64,000 bases of DNA from the NCBI GenBank assembly GCA_044464765.1, contig JBIQKZ010000014.1, forward strand, positions 1-64,000, given 5' to 3'. Origin of the DNA: JBIQKZ01 sp044464765 (GTDB lineage: Bacteria; Pseudomonadota; Gammaproteobacteria; Burkholderiales; Burkholderiaceae_B). The translations under genes were made by a program, and so were the position numbers. Shown here piece after piece: positions 7,908 through 16,314 of the stretch; within the stretch, counting starts at the first letter, position 1; every line of letters begins with the position of its first letter. The notes below the pieces were generated by a model. That model had not been told where the DNA came from. It made no database searches and saw nothing but the letters and a program-made list of their open reading frames with translations.

Positions 7908-9135
7908 ACCCAAAGAACCAGTAGCAAATTCCGATGGAAGCCAGCACGCCGGCCAAGTCGGCCAGCAAGGCGCAGCCCACGGCATGACGAGTGCGCTGGA
8001 TGCCGACGGCGCCAAAGTAGACAGCCAACACGTAGAATGTCGTTTCGGTGCTGCCTTGCACGGTTGCTGCCAGCAAGGCCGGAAAACTGTCCACGCCAAA
8101 ATGCTGCATGGTTTCGATCAGCATCGCGCGTGCCGCGCTGCCCGAGAAAGGTTTGACCAGCGCGGTTGGCAGGGCGTCGATAAAGCGGGTGTCCATCCCT
8201 GCGGCATGGACCGCCCAGCGGATGGCGTCGAGTGCCGCGTCCAACGCTCCCGATGCGCGCAGCGCGCCAATGGCGCATAGCATGGCCACCAGATAGGGCA
8301 AGAGGTCGCGCACGATATTGAAACCGTCTTTGGCTCCCTCGATAAACGATTCGTAGACGGGTATTTTCTTGACATAGCCGGCAATCAGGAAAACCATGAT
8401 GATGCCGAACAAGGTGAGATTGCCCATCAGGGACGACAAGGCGCCGATGGCGGCGGCGGACAGGGTGGCCAACAGCGCCATGAAACCACCCAGCAGGACG
8501 ATCAGCCCGCCCAGCCAGGCCAGGACGACCGGATCGTGCAGGCGCAGCCGCTGCATCGCTGCAACCGATAGCAGGCCGACCAATGAAGACGCCGTGGTCG
8601 CCAGCAGGATGGGCAGGAAAACCATGGTGGGGTCGGGCGCGCCCTGCTGCGCCCGATACATGAAGATGCTGACAGGTAGCAGAGTCAGGGACGAGGCGTT
8701 CATGACCAGGAACAGAATCTGCGCATTGGTCGCGGTTTCGGGTTCCGTGTTCAAGGTTTGCAGCGAACGCATGGCGCGCAAGCCAATCGGGGTTGCCGCG
8801 TTGTCCAGCCCCAGGCCGTTGGCCGCGAAATTCAGCGTGATCAGGCCGATCGATTCGTGGCCGGCGGGAACGCCTGGCATCAGCCGGCGGAATAGCGGGG
8901 TTAATACGCGGGACAGTGTGTTGATCAAGCCGGCGGCTTCAGCAATGCGTAGAAAGCCCAGCCATAATGTCAGGGTGCCGAACAGCAGCAGCATCAACTT
9001 GACGGAAAGGTCGGCCATGTCGAACAGGCTGAGCACAATACGTGAAAAGACCTCGGGGTCGCTCATCACCAGCCATTGATACAGCCCCGAAAAAAAGGCG
9101 ATGATGAAAAAACCAAACCAGAGGGTATTGAGCAT
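7906..9135 (-). CDS. Nucleoside-recognition (Gate) domain membrane protein, SpmA-SpmB fusion type
   Basis: A 409-aa very hydrophobic protein with about ten predicted membrane helices. The two halves resemble Bacillus SpmA (N-terminal, with NFAANGLGLDNAATPIGLRA at about 105-125) and SpmB (C-terminal, with KDGFNIVRDLLPYLVAML and GSTETTFYVLAVYFG). Both carry the 'nucleoside recognition' Gate domain found in transporters. Fused SpmAB proteins are common in non-sporulating proteobacteria; the transported substrate is not established. Single gene, convergent with rsmA and divergent from the acyl-CoA dehydrogenase. Confidence 0.85.
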   Translation of the reverse strand: MLNTLWFGFFIIAFFSGLYQWLVMSDPEVFSRIVLSLFDMADLSVKLMLLLFGTLTLWLGFLRIAEAAGLINTLSRVLTPLFRRLMPGVPAGHESIGLITLNFAANGLGLDNAATPIGLRAMRSLQTLNTEPETATNAQILFLVMNASSLTLLPVSIFMYRAQQGAPDPTMVFLPILLATTASSLVGLLSVAAMQRLRLHDPVVLAWLGGLIVLLGGFMALLATLSAAAIGALSSLMGNLTLFGIIMVFLIAGYVKKIPVYESFIEGAKDGFNIVRDLLPYLVAMLCAIGALRASGALDAALDAIRWAVHAAGMDTRFIDALPTALVKPFSGSAARAMLIETMQHFGVDSFPALLAATVQGSTETTFYVLAVYFGAVGIQRTRHAVGCALLADLAGVLASIGICYWFFG

Positions 9136-9281
9136 AGAGGGCGAAGACCGTGATCGACAAGGTTGCGGTGTAAATGCGGGCGCTGACGAGATGCCTTACA
9201 AGATTGTCGCAGACTCTGTTGCGGCAGGCACACTTTAATCGTCGGCCCAATCCCATGCAAGCAGGCCGGCACTGGCGTAAC

Positions 9282-9297
9282 ATTAATACGTAATAAT
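9282..9297. promoter_or_regulatory. Palindromic candidate operator upstream of the acyl-CoA dehydrogenase
   Basis: ATTAATACGTAATAAT reads the same on both strands except at one symmetric pair of positions (14 of 16 bases symmetric, centred on ACGT). It lies 37 bp before the acyl-CoA dehydrogenase start in the divergent intergenic region. Size and symmetry suit a TetR- or GntR-type dimer site, such as fatty-acid regulators use, but the regulator is not in this window. Confidence 0.4.
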
Positions 9298-9334
9298 GAG
9301 TTGTTGCACACGCTGTTTTAAGCAAAGGAGCATC

Positions 9335-11551
9335 ATGAACTGGAGAACCTGGCGTCGCCAATGGCTTACCGAGCCTTTGTATCGCATGGCGCGCGGCGCC
9401 ATGCCGCGCCTTTCCCCGACTGAACAAGAAGCCATCGAGGCCGGCGACGTCTGGTGGGATGCGCAGATGTTCGCCGGCCAGCCCGACTGGCGGCACTTCC
9501 TGGCCATTCCCCCTGTCCGTTTGTCTCAGGCTGAACAAGCGTTTCTGGATGGACCGGTTCAGCAGTTGTGCGCCATGGTGAACGACTGGGATATTTCGTG
9601 GCAGCGTATGGATTTGCCGCCCGAGATCTGGAGCTTTCTGAAGAGCCATGGCTTCTTCGGCATGATTATTCCCAGCAGCCATGGCGGCCTGGGCTTTTCG
9701 GCCTATGCGCACTCCGAGGTCGTGCGCCGGTTGTCCGTGCAGTCGGTCACGCTGGCCGTCACCGTCATGGTGCCCAATTCCTTGGGGCCTGGCGAATTGT
9801 TGATGCAGTTCGGCACCCAGGCGCAGCAGGACTACTGGCTGCCGCGCCTGGCGGATGGCCGTGAAATACCCTGCTTCGGCCTGACCAGCGCGGAAGCGGG
9901 TTCGGACGCCGCCTCAATGGTTGACAGCGGGGTGATTTGCCGCAGGACGATTGACGGCCAGGAGCAACTGGGCATACTACTTAACTGGCGCAAGCGTTAC
10001 ATTACCCTCAGTCCGGTCGCTACGGTGTTGGGCCTGGCGTTCAAGCTGTCGGATCCAGACCACCTTATCGGCGCCCAGAAAGAGCTGGGTATTTCGGTTG
10101 CGCTGGTGCCTACGGACCTTCCGGGTGTTGTGGTGGGTCGGCGTCATCTGCCTTCGATGCAGGCGTTCCAGAATGGCCCGACGGAAGGCCACGACGTATT
10201 CGTGCCGCTGGACGCTCTGATCGGCGGTGTCGACATGGCGGGCAAGGGCTGGCAGATGCTCATGAGCGCCCTGGCAGCGGGGCGCGGGATTTCCTTGCCG
10301 TCACTGTCTGCAGCCGCCTGCACGTTTACAGCGCATACCGCAGGGGCGTATGCACGGGTACGTCGCCAGTTCGGCGTGCCCATCGGCCAGTTCGAAGGGG
10401 TGCAGGAAAAACTTGGTCGTTTGGCCGGCAATGCGTATCTGGTCGAGGCCGCGCGGCGCTTCACATGTGCAGGTCTGGATATCGGGCACAAGCCGTCGGT
10501 GGTGTCGGCCATCATGAAACTGCATGCCACCGAACGCATGCGCCAATCGGTCAACGACGCCATGGATGTGCATGCCGGCAAGGCCGTGATCGACGGTCCC
10601 AGCAATTATCTTGGTGCCTTGTATCGCGCCGTGCCGGTCGGAATCACCGTCGAAGGGGCCAATATCCTGACCCGTAATCTCATTGTCTTTGGGCAAGGGG
10701 CCATGCGGGCGCATCCTTATTTGCTGCAGGAAGTGCAGGCCTTGGCCGATAGCGACCAAGAGGCCGGCCAGGACGCATTCGATGATGTCATCTGGAAGCA
10801 TCTGGCGCATAGCGCCAAGACGGCATTGCGGGCTGTCGGGCTGGCCTGGACGGGCGCGCGTTTTTCGCGCACACCCAAGTCCGTGGGCCCGGCTGCACCA
10901 TATTATCGGCGCCTGAACCGCTATGCGGCAGCGTTCTCCGTGTTGTCGGAAATGACCTTGCTGACACTGGGCGGTTCGCTCAAGCGCCGTGAGATGCTGT
11001 CGGCCCGCCTGGGCGATATTCTGGCTGAGCTTTATCTGTTATCGGCCATGCTGAAGCGGTGGCACGACGACGGCGGGCATGAAGCCGATTTACCGTTGGT
11101 CAAATGGTGCGCATTCAATGGTTTTTCAACGATTGAAAAGCGCATGGACGACATCCTGCTGAATTTTCCCACGCGCTGGGTGGCTGTGGTGTTGCGGATC
11201 CTGCTGATGCCCCCCGGAGTGCGTGCCACGCCACCCACCGACAAGGCAACTGCCGCGTGCGCCGAGCTGCTGCTCGAGCCGTCTGAAACCAGGGATCGCC
11301 TGGTCGGGTTGGTGTGGGGCAGTTGCAATGGCTCCAGTGTGGAAGAGCTTGAGAATGCCTTCGACCTTGCGGTAAAGGCCCAGCCTTTACTTGATCGCAT
11401 CCGTCATAGCGGTGTCAAGGACTGGCGCCTGGCCCATGCCAAAGGGGCAATCACCGAGGAACAGGCGCAACTACTGCAGGCTGCTGAAGATGCGGCTGCC
11501 AAGGTGATTGCGGTGGATGATTTCCCATCCGGCGCCTTCGCACGCATTTAG
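9335..11551 (+). CDS. fadE: Acyl-CoA dehydrogenase, FadE family
   Basis: A 738-aa flavoprotein for the first step of fatty-acid beta-oxidation (acyl-CoA to trans-2-enoyl-CoA). The acyl-CoA dehydrogenase core includes FGLTSAEAGSDAASM (about residues 185-200), a glycine-rich active region (GRGISLPSLSAAA), and the long FadE C-terminal domain (DUF1974) after about residue 440. E. coli FadE is 814 aa and begins with membrane segments that are missing here. The ATG at 9335 follows AAAGGAG by four bases, which is decisive against the in-frame ATG at 9296. A palindromic operator candidate lies just upstream. The nearest beta-oxidation-type genes are the crotonases at 17442 and 32734. Confidence 0.88.
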   Translation: MNWRTWRRQWLTEPLYRMARGAMPRLSPTEQEAIEAGDVWWDAQMFAGQPDWRHFLAIPPVRLSQAEQAFLDGPVQQLCAMVNDWDISWQRMDLPPEIWSFLKSHGFFGMIIPSSHGGLGFSAYAHSEVVRRLSVQSVTLAVTVMVPNSLGPGELLMQFGTQAQQDYWLPRLADGREIPCFGLTSAEAGSDAASMVDSGVICRRTIDGQEQLGILLNWRKRYITLSPVATVLGLAFKLSDPDHLIGAQKELGISVALVPTDLPGVVVGRRHLPSMQAFQNGPTEGHDVFVPLDALIGGVDMAGKGWQMLMSALAAGRGISLPSLSAAACTFTAHTAGAYARVRRQFGVPIGQFEGVQEKLGRLAGNAYLVEAARRFTCAGLDIGHKPSVVSAIMKLHATERMRQSVNDAMDVHAGKAVIDGPSNYLGALYRAVPVGITVEGANILTRNLIVFGQGAMRAHPYLLQEVQALADSDQEAGQDAFDDVIWKHLAHSAKTALRAVGLAWTGARFSRTPKSVGPAAPYYRRLNRYAAAFSVLSEMTLLTLGGSLKRREMLSARLGDILAELYLLSAMLKRWHDDGGHEADLPLVKWCAFNGFSTIEKRMDDILLNFPTRWVAVVLRILLMPPGVRATPPTDKATAACAELLLEPSETRDRLVGLVWGSCNGSSVEELENAFDLAVKAQPLLDRIRHSGVKDWRLAHAKGAITEEQAQLLQAAEDAAAKVIAVDDFPSGAFARI

Positions 11552-11570
11552 GGGGCGCCGGGCGCAGTTC

Positions 11571-11966
11571 CTAGTCGGCCCGGGTGCCCGCCTGGATCAG
11601 TTCGATCATATAGCCGTCGGGATCCTGCACGAAAGCAATGACGGTGGAGCCGTGTTTCATGGGGCCCGCTTCGCGGGTGACCCGGCCGCCTCGTTCGCGG
11701 ATCAGTTCACAGGCTTTGTAGGCATCATCGACTTCCAGGGCGATGTGGCCATAGGCGTTGCCAAGCTCGTAGTTGTCGGTGTCCCAGTTATGCGTCAGCT
11801 CGATGACCGCCCCTTCGCTTTCTGGCTGGTAGCCGACAAAGGCCAGGGTGAATTTCCCATCGGGAAAATCCTTGCGGCGCAAAAGCTGCATACCCAGAAC
11901 TTCGGTGTAAAACGCCAGTGAGCGGTCAAGGTTGCCGACGCGCAACATGGTGTGTAGCAGTCGCAT
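11571..11966 (-). CDS. gloA: Lactoylglutathione lyase (glyoxalase I)
   Basis: A 131-aa VOC-fold metalloenzyme that isomerises the methylglyoxal-glutathione hemithioacetal to S-lactoylglutathione. MRLLHTMLRVGNLDRSLAFY carries the first metal His (H5); the other ligands are in YGHIALEV, the central Glu region and GYMIELIQ. The start at 11966 has GGAG six bases upstream; the frame is open to 12041 but the extra 25 codons are not family-like. It is the last gene of the glyQ-glyS-gmhB-plsC-ygjP-gloA run and convergent with the acyl-CoA dehydrogenase. Confidence 0.95.
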   Translation of the reverse strand: MRLLHTMLRVGNLDRSLAFYTEVLGMQLLRRKDFPDGKFTLAFVGYQPESEGAVIELTHNWDTDNYELGNAYGHIALEVDDAYKACELIRERGGRVTREAGPMKHGSTVIAFVQDPDGYMIELIQAGTRAD

Positions 11967-11988
11967 GGGAATCTCCGTTACGTTAGGG

Positions 11989-12909
11989 TTAGATAAGCGG
12001 CAAAGTAGCCGGGTCGTGTTGTCGCAGGGTGTCGCGAGCACGTTCGAACCCAGGAAGGATTCGACCGACTTCGCGCCAGAAGTCCTTGCTGTGGTTCATG
12101 TGGCGCAAGTGCGCGACCTCGTGGGCAATGACGTAGTCGATGACATCAGGCTCGAAATGGATCAGGCGCCAGTTCAGCATGATGTTGCCGTCGCTGCTGC
12201 ATGAACCCCAGCGCGTGGCTGCCGAGGACAGCCGCCAGCGGCGCATGCTTAAGCCGTTAGTGTTCAGGAAGTGTGTCAGGCGTTGCTCGAACCATTCTTT
12301 TGCCTGGGCTTGCAGCCAACCGTGCGCGCTGTCGCGGATGCGGCTGCGTTCTACGCCATAAGGCAGCGGCAGCAGCAGCTTGTCACCGGCGGTGGGCGAG
12401 AACGGCTTGCCTTTAAAAACATGGCCGTGGCCCGTATGCTCAAGGGCAAGGCAGATGCGCACCCCCAGGTAAGGAATGGTGCCGCCATGCTCCCATTGGG
12501 TGTCGGCCATGGCCAGTTGCTTCTGGCGCGCCTGGCGCTGAGCCAGCTTTTCGAGTATCCAGCGCTCTTTCTCGATGACGGCCGCATCAATTTGCCGAAG
12601 TGGAACCCAGCCTGGCGCGGTGACTTGCAGGCCATCATCGTTGACTGTCAACCCAATGCTTTTCCGCCGCGACCGCACCAGGACGAAACCGATGGCGTGG
12701 CAGGCGCCCTGTACTTGACGCCACCGGGCGCCTGCGGGAAGTTCGGCGGGGGGAGCCAACGATAATGAGAGCGGTTGCAGAGCGTCGGGTGAAACGGCGG
12801 GTGGAACGGACGGAGCGGGTGTCGCGGGGACCGGGCCGTCGGAGGCGGGCCGACTCACCATTGTTGGCGAATCGGCGAACAGATCAAGTTGCCTGGCGTC
12901 CAGGTTCAT
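11989..12909 (-). CDS. ygjP: YgjP/DUF45-family zinc metalloprotease-like protein
   Basis: A 306-aa protein with a variable Pro/Ala-rich N-terminus (about 1-65) and a YgjP-like (M48-related) domain. The domain includes RWGSCSSDGNIMLNWRL and the zinc motif HEVAHLRHMNHSKDFW, with HEVAH at residues 263-267. The family is predicted to be zinc-dependent peptidases or hydrolases; the physiological substrate is unknown. Its start overlaps the end of plsC by 26 bp, so it is translated within the same polycistronic message. The long N-terminal extension is not typical of E. coli YgjP. Confidence 0.85.
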   Translation of the reverse strand: MNLDARQLDLFADSPTMVSRPASDGPVPATPAPSVPPAVSPDALQPLSLSLAPPAELPAGARWRQVQGACHAIGFVLVRSRRKSIGLTVNDDGLQVTAPGWVPLRQIDAAVIEKERWILEKLAQRQARQKQLAMADTQWEHGGTIPYLGVRICLALEHTGHGHVFKGKPFSPTAGDKLLLPLPYGVERSRIRDSAHGWLQAQAKEWFEQRLTHFLNTNGLSMRRWRLSSAATRWGSCSSDGNIMLNWRLIHFEPDVIDYVIAHEVAHLRHMNHSKDFWREVGRILPGFERARDTLRQHDPATLPLI

Positions 12910-13624
12910 AGCGTTCCGGGTTCAGTATGCGCATTTCCCCCTCGATCCAGTCCTGCACTTTCTGGTTGACTGTTTCGGCATCCAGGCCGGTGGTGTCGAT
13001 AAGGGGGCCTATGGATAGGGTAACCAATCCTGGCTTTTTCACAAAGGCATTGCGGGGCCAGCACTCGCCTGCATTGTGGGCGATAGGGATGATGCCGGCG
13101 CCGGTGCGGGTTGCCAGCAAGGCGCCGCCCAGCTTGTAGCGGCCCATTTTACCGGGGGCAATGCGGGTGCCTTCAGGAAACAGAATGGGCCAGCGGCCTT
13201 CGTTCAGACGTTGTTGGCCCAGTCGGACGACTTGCTCGAAGGCGTCGCGGCCTTTGGAACGATCGATGGGTATCATGCGCAGCAGCGCCAGGCCCCAACC
13301 GAAAAATGGGACCTTGTGCAGTTCTTTCTTGTAGACGAAACACACTTCACGCGGCATATGGGAGGGCAGGAACAGGGTTTCCCATGCGGACTGGTGCTTG
13401 GATAGCAAGATGGCGGGACCGTCGGGGAGGTTTTCCGCCCCTTTGATCTGCCAGCGTATGCCGACGATATGCTTTGCGCCCCAGATGGCCAGGCCTGGCC
13501 ATCCACAGGTTAGTTTGTAGCGCCAGCGCAATGGCAGCGGCGCCCATAGAATGCAGGCAAATGCATAGGGGATGACGGTGATGATGAGGAACAGCATGTA
13601 GAGCGTGGAACGCAGGGCGGCCAT
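12884..13624 (-). CDS. plsC: 1-acyl-sn-glycerol-3-phosphate acyltransferase
   Basis: A 246-aa membrane-bound acyltransferase that acylates lysophosphatidic acid to phosphatidic acid. A hydrophobic N-terminus (about 5-40) is followed by LSKHQSAWE near residue 75, which is the catalytic H-x4-acid box but with Glu in place of the usual Asp. The substrate-binding FPEGTR lies near residue 148, with IPIAHNAGE further on. Start ATG at 13624, three bases after the gmhB stop. Other lysophospholipid acyltransferases (lipid A or ornithine-lipid enzymes) share these motifs, so the exact acceptor is inferred. Confidence 0.85.
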   Translation of the reverse strand: MAALRSTLYMLFLIITVIPYAFACILWAPLPLRWRYKLTCGWPGLAIWGAKHIVGIRWQIKGAENLPDGPAILLSKHQSAWETLFLPSHMPREVCFVYKKELHKVPFFGWGLALLRMIPIDRSKGRDAFEQVVRLGQQRLNEGRWPILFPEGTRIAPGKMGRYKLGGALLATRTGAGIIPIAHNAGECWPRNAFVKKPGLVTLSIGPLIDTTGLDAETVNQKVQDWIEGEMRILNPERYEPGRQAT

Positions 13625-13627
13625 GGC

Positions 13628-14164
13628 TCAGCTCTCCAGCCAGGAATCGACGACGTCGGCCAGGTCTTTGCGCACCTGAGTGCCTGAGGGCAGGTCGCCG
13701 GTATCCCAGGTTTTTTGTCCATTGCCGGTTAACACCAGCCAAGGGGCACAGCCCGCGGCGCTGCTTGCCTGTAGGTCGCGTAGCGAGTCGCCGACAGCGG
13801 GCACATCGCGCAGATCGGCATCGTAGCGTCGCGCGATGTCGTGAAACATGCCCGGCAGGGGTTTGCGGCACAGGCAATTGTCGTCGGGCCCGTGCGGGCA
13901 AATGAAGATGGAGTCGACGTGTCCCCCTGCCTGGATGAGCTCGCTGCGCATTTTTGCGTGGATGGCGTTCAGGGTTTCCATGCTGAACAGGCCGCGCGCC
14001 AGGCCAGACTGGTTGGTGGCAATGACTACCCGCCAGCCCGCTTGCGAGAGCCGTGCGATGGCTTCCAGGCTGCCTGGAATGGGAATCCATTCATCCGGGG
14101 TTTTGACAAAGCTGGCGCTGTCTTGATTGATGACGCCATCGCGATCGAGGATGACGAGCTTCAC
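13628..14164 (-). CDS. gmhB: D-glycero-beta-D-manno-heptose-1,7-bisphosphate 7-phosphatase
   Basis: A 178-aa HAD phosphatase that removes the 7-phosphate in ADP-heptose synthesis for the LPS inner core. The nucleophile motif LDRDGVIN (D7, D9), the ATNQSG motif (about 49-54) and the zinc loop CPHGPDDNCLCRKP near residue 90 are all present, as in the GmhB subgroup rather than histidinol phosphatase. The start is GTG, overlapping the glyS stop as GTGA, so translation is coupled to glyS. Confidence 0.93.
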   Translation of the reverse strand: MKLVILDRDGVINQDSASFVKTPDEWIPIPGSLEAIARLSQAGWRVVIATNQSGLARGLFSMETLNAIHAKMRSELIQAGGHVDSIFICPHGPDDNCLCRKPLPGMFHDIARRYDADLRDVPAVGDSLRDLQASSAAGCAPWLVLTGNGQKTWDTGDLPSGTQVRKDLADVVDSWLES

Positions 14165-16314
14165 TGGGCCAGCCTTGAAATATCGGCGATGCGGTTCATG
14201 ACTTGGTGCAATTCGTTCAATAGCGCAAGACGATTGGCGCGGATTTCCGGGTTGTCATCCATGACCATGACATCGTTAAAGAAGGCGTCGACCGGCTCTT
14301 TGGCTTGGGCCAGGGTCGCCAGGCTGGCATTGAAATTTCCTTGGGTAAATTGCTGATTGGCCAGAGGGCGGATTTGCCCGATGATCTGGTGCAGCGTTCG
14401 CTCTGCCGGCTCGACGAGTTTGTCTGGCCGGACAGACGTTATGGCGGTGTCGGATTTGCGCAGGATGTTGCCGATGCGCTTGTTGGCGGCGGCCAGGCTG
14501 GCCGCTTCCGGCTGACCCGCGAAGCTGACGCAGGCCTGGACCCGTTGCTGGATCTCGTGCAGCGGTGGTTCCAATGCCAGGACGGCATCGACCGCGTTGC
14601 GGTCGAAATCGGCGCTCAGCAGATTACGATAGCGTTCGTAGATGAAGGCGCATACCTCGGCGGGCGCTGCGGTGTCGAGGACGCCTGTGGGAAAGGTGGT
14701 GAATGCAAAGTCCAGCAGTTCGGCAATCGCCAGTTTTGCTTGATCCGGCACACTAAGGTAGCCGCCGGCCGCCAGTTGCTCGAAGGCGCTGATGACACCC
14801 AGCGCCGCCCGGCGCAGTGCGTAGGGGTCGCGTTCCCCCGTTGGAGCCAGGCCGATGCCCCAGATCCCCACCAGGGTTTCAAGGCGTTCAGCGATGAACA
14901 GGACGGTCGCCGTGAGTGTGGCGTCGGAGACGGGTTGGTTCAGTCGGATGCGATATTGTTCACGCAGCGCCAGGACGACATCGGGGGCCTCGCCGTCCGC
15001 CTGTGCGTAATAGGCGCCCATGATGCCTTGCAGCTCGGGAAATTCAGCCACCATATTGGAGTTCAGGTCGGCCTTGGCCAACAAGGCGGCACGATCGGCT
15101 TTGCCCGAATCCGCTCCCAGCTTTTCCGCGACGTGGCGGGCGATGATGCGTACCCGCTCGATGCGCTGCAGCTGGGAGCCCAGTTTATTGTGATAAACGC
15201 TTTCCGACAGCGAGACGACGCGATCGGCCAATGGCGTTTTGCGGTCGGTTTCGAAGAAGAACTGGGCGTCGGCCAGGCGGGGGCGAACGACACGTTCGTT
15301 ACCCTGCACAATATGGACGGGGTCGTCGACCTGCATGTTGCTGACGATCAGGAAGTGATTGGTCAGCTTGCCGGTTTCAGGCTCGAACAAAGGGAAGTAT
15401 TTCTGGTTGAGCCGCATGGTCAGGATCAGGCATTCGGGCGGCACGCCCAGGAATTCCTCTTCGAACTGGCCGACATAGACCGTGGGGTGCTCGACCAGCG
15501 CGGTAACCTCGTTGAGCAACTCGGCGACTTCAGGGTCGTCGCCGACGGTGAAGCCCAGCGCCTGGGCGTGGCGTTGCAGTTGTGCCTGGATCAGGGCATG
15601 GCGCTCGGTGAACGAAGCGACGACCTTGCCTTGAGTAAACAGTTTTTCCTGATAGTGATCTGCGTCGTCGATGGACAGAAGACCTTCGCTCATGAAGCGA
15701 TGACCCTGGGTGGCGCGGCCTGCCGACAGGCCCAATACCGTAACAGGCACGATATCCGCGCCCCACAGCGCCAGCAACTGGTGCGCCGGACGCACGAATT
15801 TAACCGTGGTGACGCCATCCTCCAACTGATAGTGCATGACCTTGGGAATGGGCAGATGGTTCAGCGTGTAGTCTAGCGCTTCTTGTAGGGCATCTGCCAG
15901 GCTTGCCCCCTGGGCGACGCCATTGGCGTAAAGATACTCCTGCTTGCCGTCGGATTCCCGAACCAGGTCGGACGGCTGTAGATGTTCCAGGCCTTTTGAA
16001 GCCAGCTTTTTTTGCAGCGCCGGGGTGGCTTGGCCTTCCGGTGTGAGGCCAACCTTGGCGGGCATCAACTTTTCGGTATAGGGCTGCGCCGGCGCTTGGT
16101 CGAGCACTGCGCTGATGTGCACTGCCAGCCGTCGAGGCGTGGCGAAGTCGGTGGTGACCGAAGGGTCGACGACCAGATGTTTCTTTTGCAGGACACTGTG
16201 TATGCCATCGGCAAACGCAACGCCCAACGCGTGCAGTACCTTTGGAGGGAGCTCTTCGGTCAGCAGTTCGACCAGGAGCGGACGCGTAGTGGTGTTGGGC
16301 AAAGGCTGGCTCAT
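14161..16314 (-). CDS. glyS: Glycyl-tRNA synthetase, beta subunit
   Basis: A 717-aa beta subunit of the alpha2beta2 bacterial glycyl-tRNA synthetase, needed for tRNA binding and overall activity. It starts LLVELLTEELPPK, the usual N-terminal signature, includes AERLETLVGIWGIGLAPTGERDPYALRRA in the HD-like region, and ends in the anticodon-binding-like domain (VDAFFNDVMVM). It overlaps glyQ as ATGA. Length is normal (about 690-720). Confidence 0.96.
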   Translation of the reverse strand: MSQPLPNTTTRPLLVELLTEELPPKVLHALGVAFADGIHSVLQKKHLVVDPSVTTDFATPRRLAVHISAVLDQAPAQPYTEKLMPAKVGLTPEGQATPALQKKLASKGLEHLQPSDLVRESDGKQEYLYANGVAQGASLADALQEALDYTLNHLPIPKVMHYQLEDGVTTVKFVRPAHQLLALWGADIVPVTVLGLSAGRATQGHRFMSEGLLSIDDADHYQEKLFTQGKVVASFTERHALIQAQLQRHAQALGFTVGDDPEVAELLNEVTALVEHPTVYVGQFEEEFLGVPPECLILTMRLNQKYFPLFEPETGKLTNHFLIVSNMQVDDPVHIVQGNERVVRPRLADAQFFFETDRKTPLADRVVSLSESVYHNKLGSQLQRIERVRIIARHVAEKLGADSGKADRAALLAKADLNSNMVAEFPELQGIMGAYYAQADGEAPDVVLALREQYRIRLNQPVSDATLTATVLFIAERLETLVGIWGIGLAPTGERDPYALRRAALGVISAFEQLAAGGYLSVPDQAKLAIAELLDFAFTTFPTGVLDTAAPAEVCAFIYERYRNLLSADFDRNAVDAVLALEPPLHEIQQRVQACVSFAGQPEAASLAAANKRIGNILRKSDTAITSVRPDKLVEPAERTLHQIIGQIRPLANQQFTQGNFNASLATLAQAKEPVDAFFNDVMVMDDNPEIRANRLALLNELHQVMNRIADISRLAQ

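Noticed and set aside
7265..8278. 337-codon minus-strand frame spanning rsmA and the end of the SpmAB-like gene
   Set aside because: Crosses two real genes in opposite orientations and is rich in Arg/Gly; no motif.
14305..15876. 523-codon plus-strand open frame opposite glyS
   Set aside because: It is an antisense shadow of a well-conserved gene in GC-rich DNA; the translation has no recognisable domain and no ribosome site.
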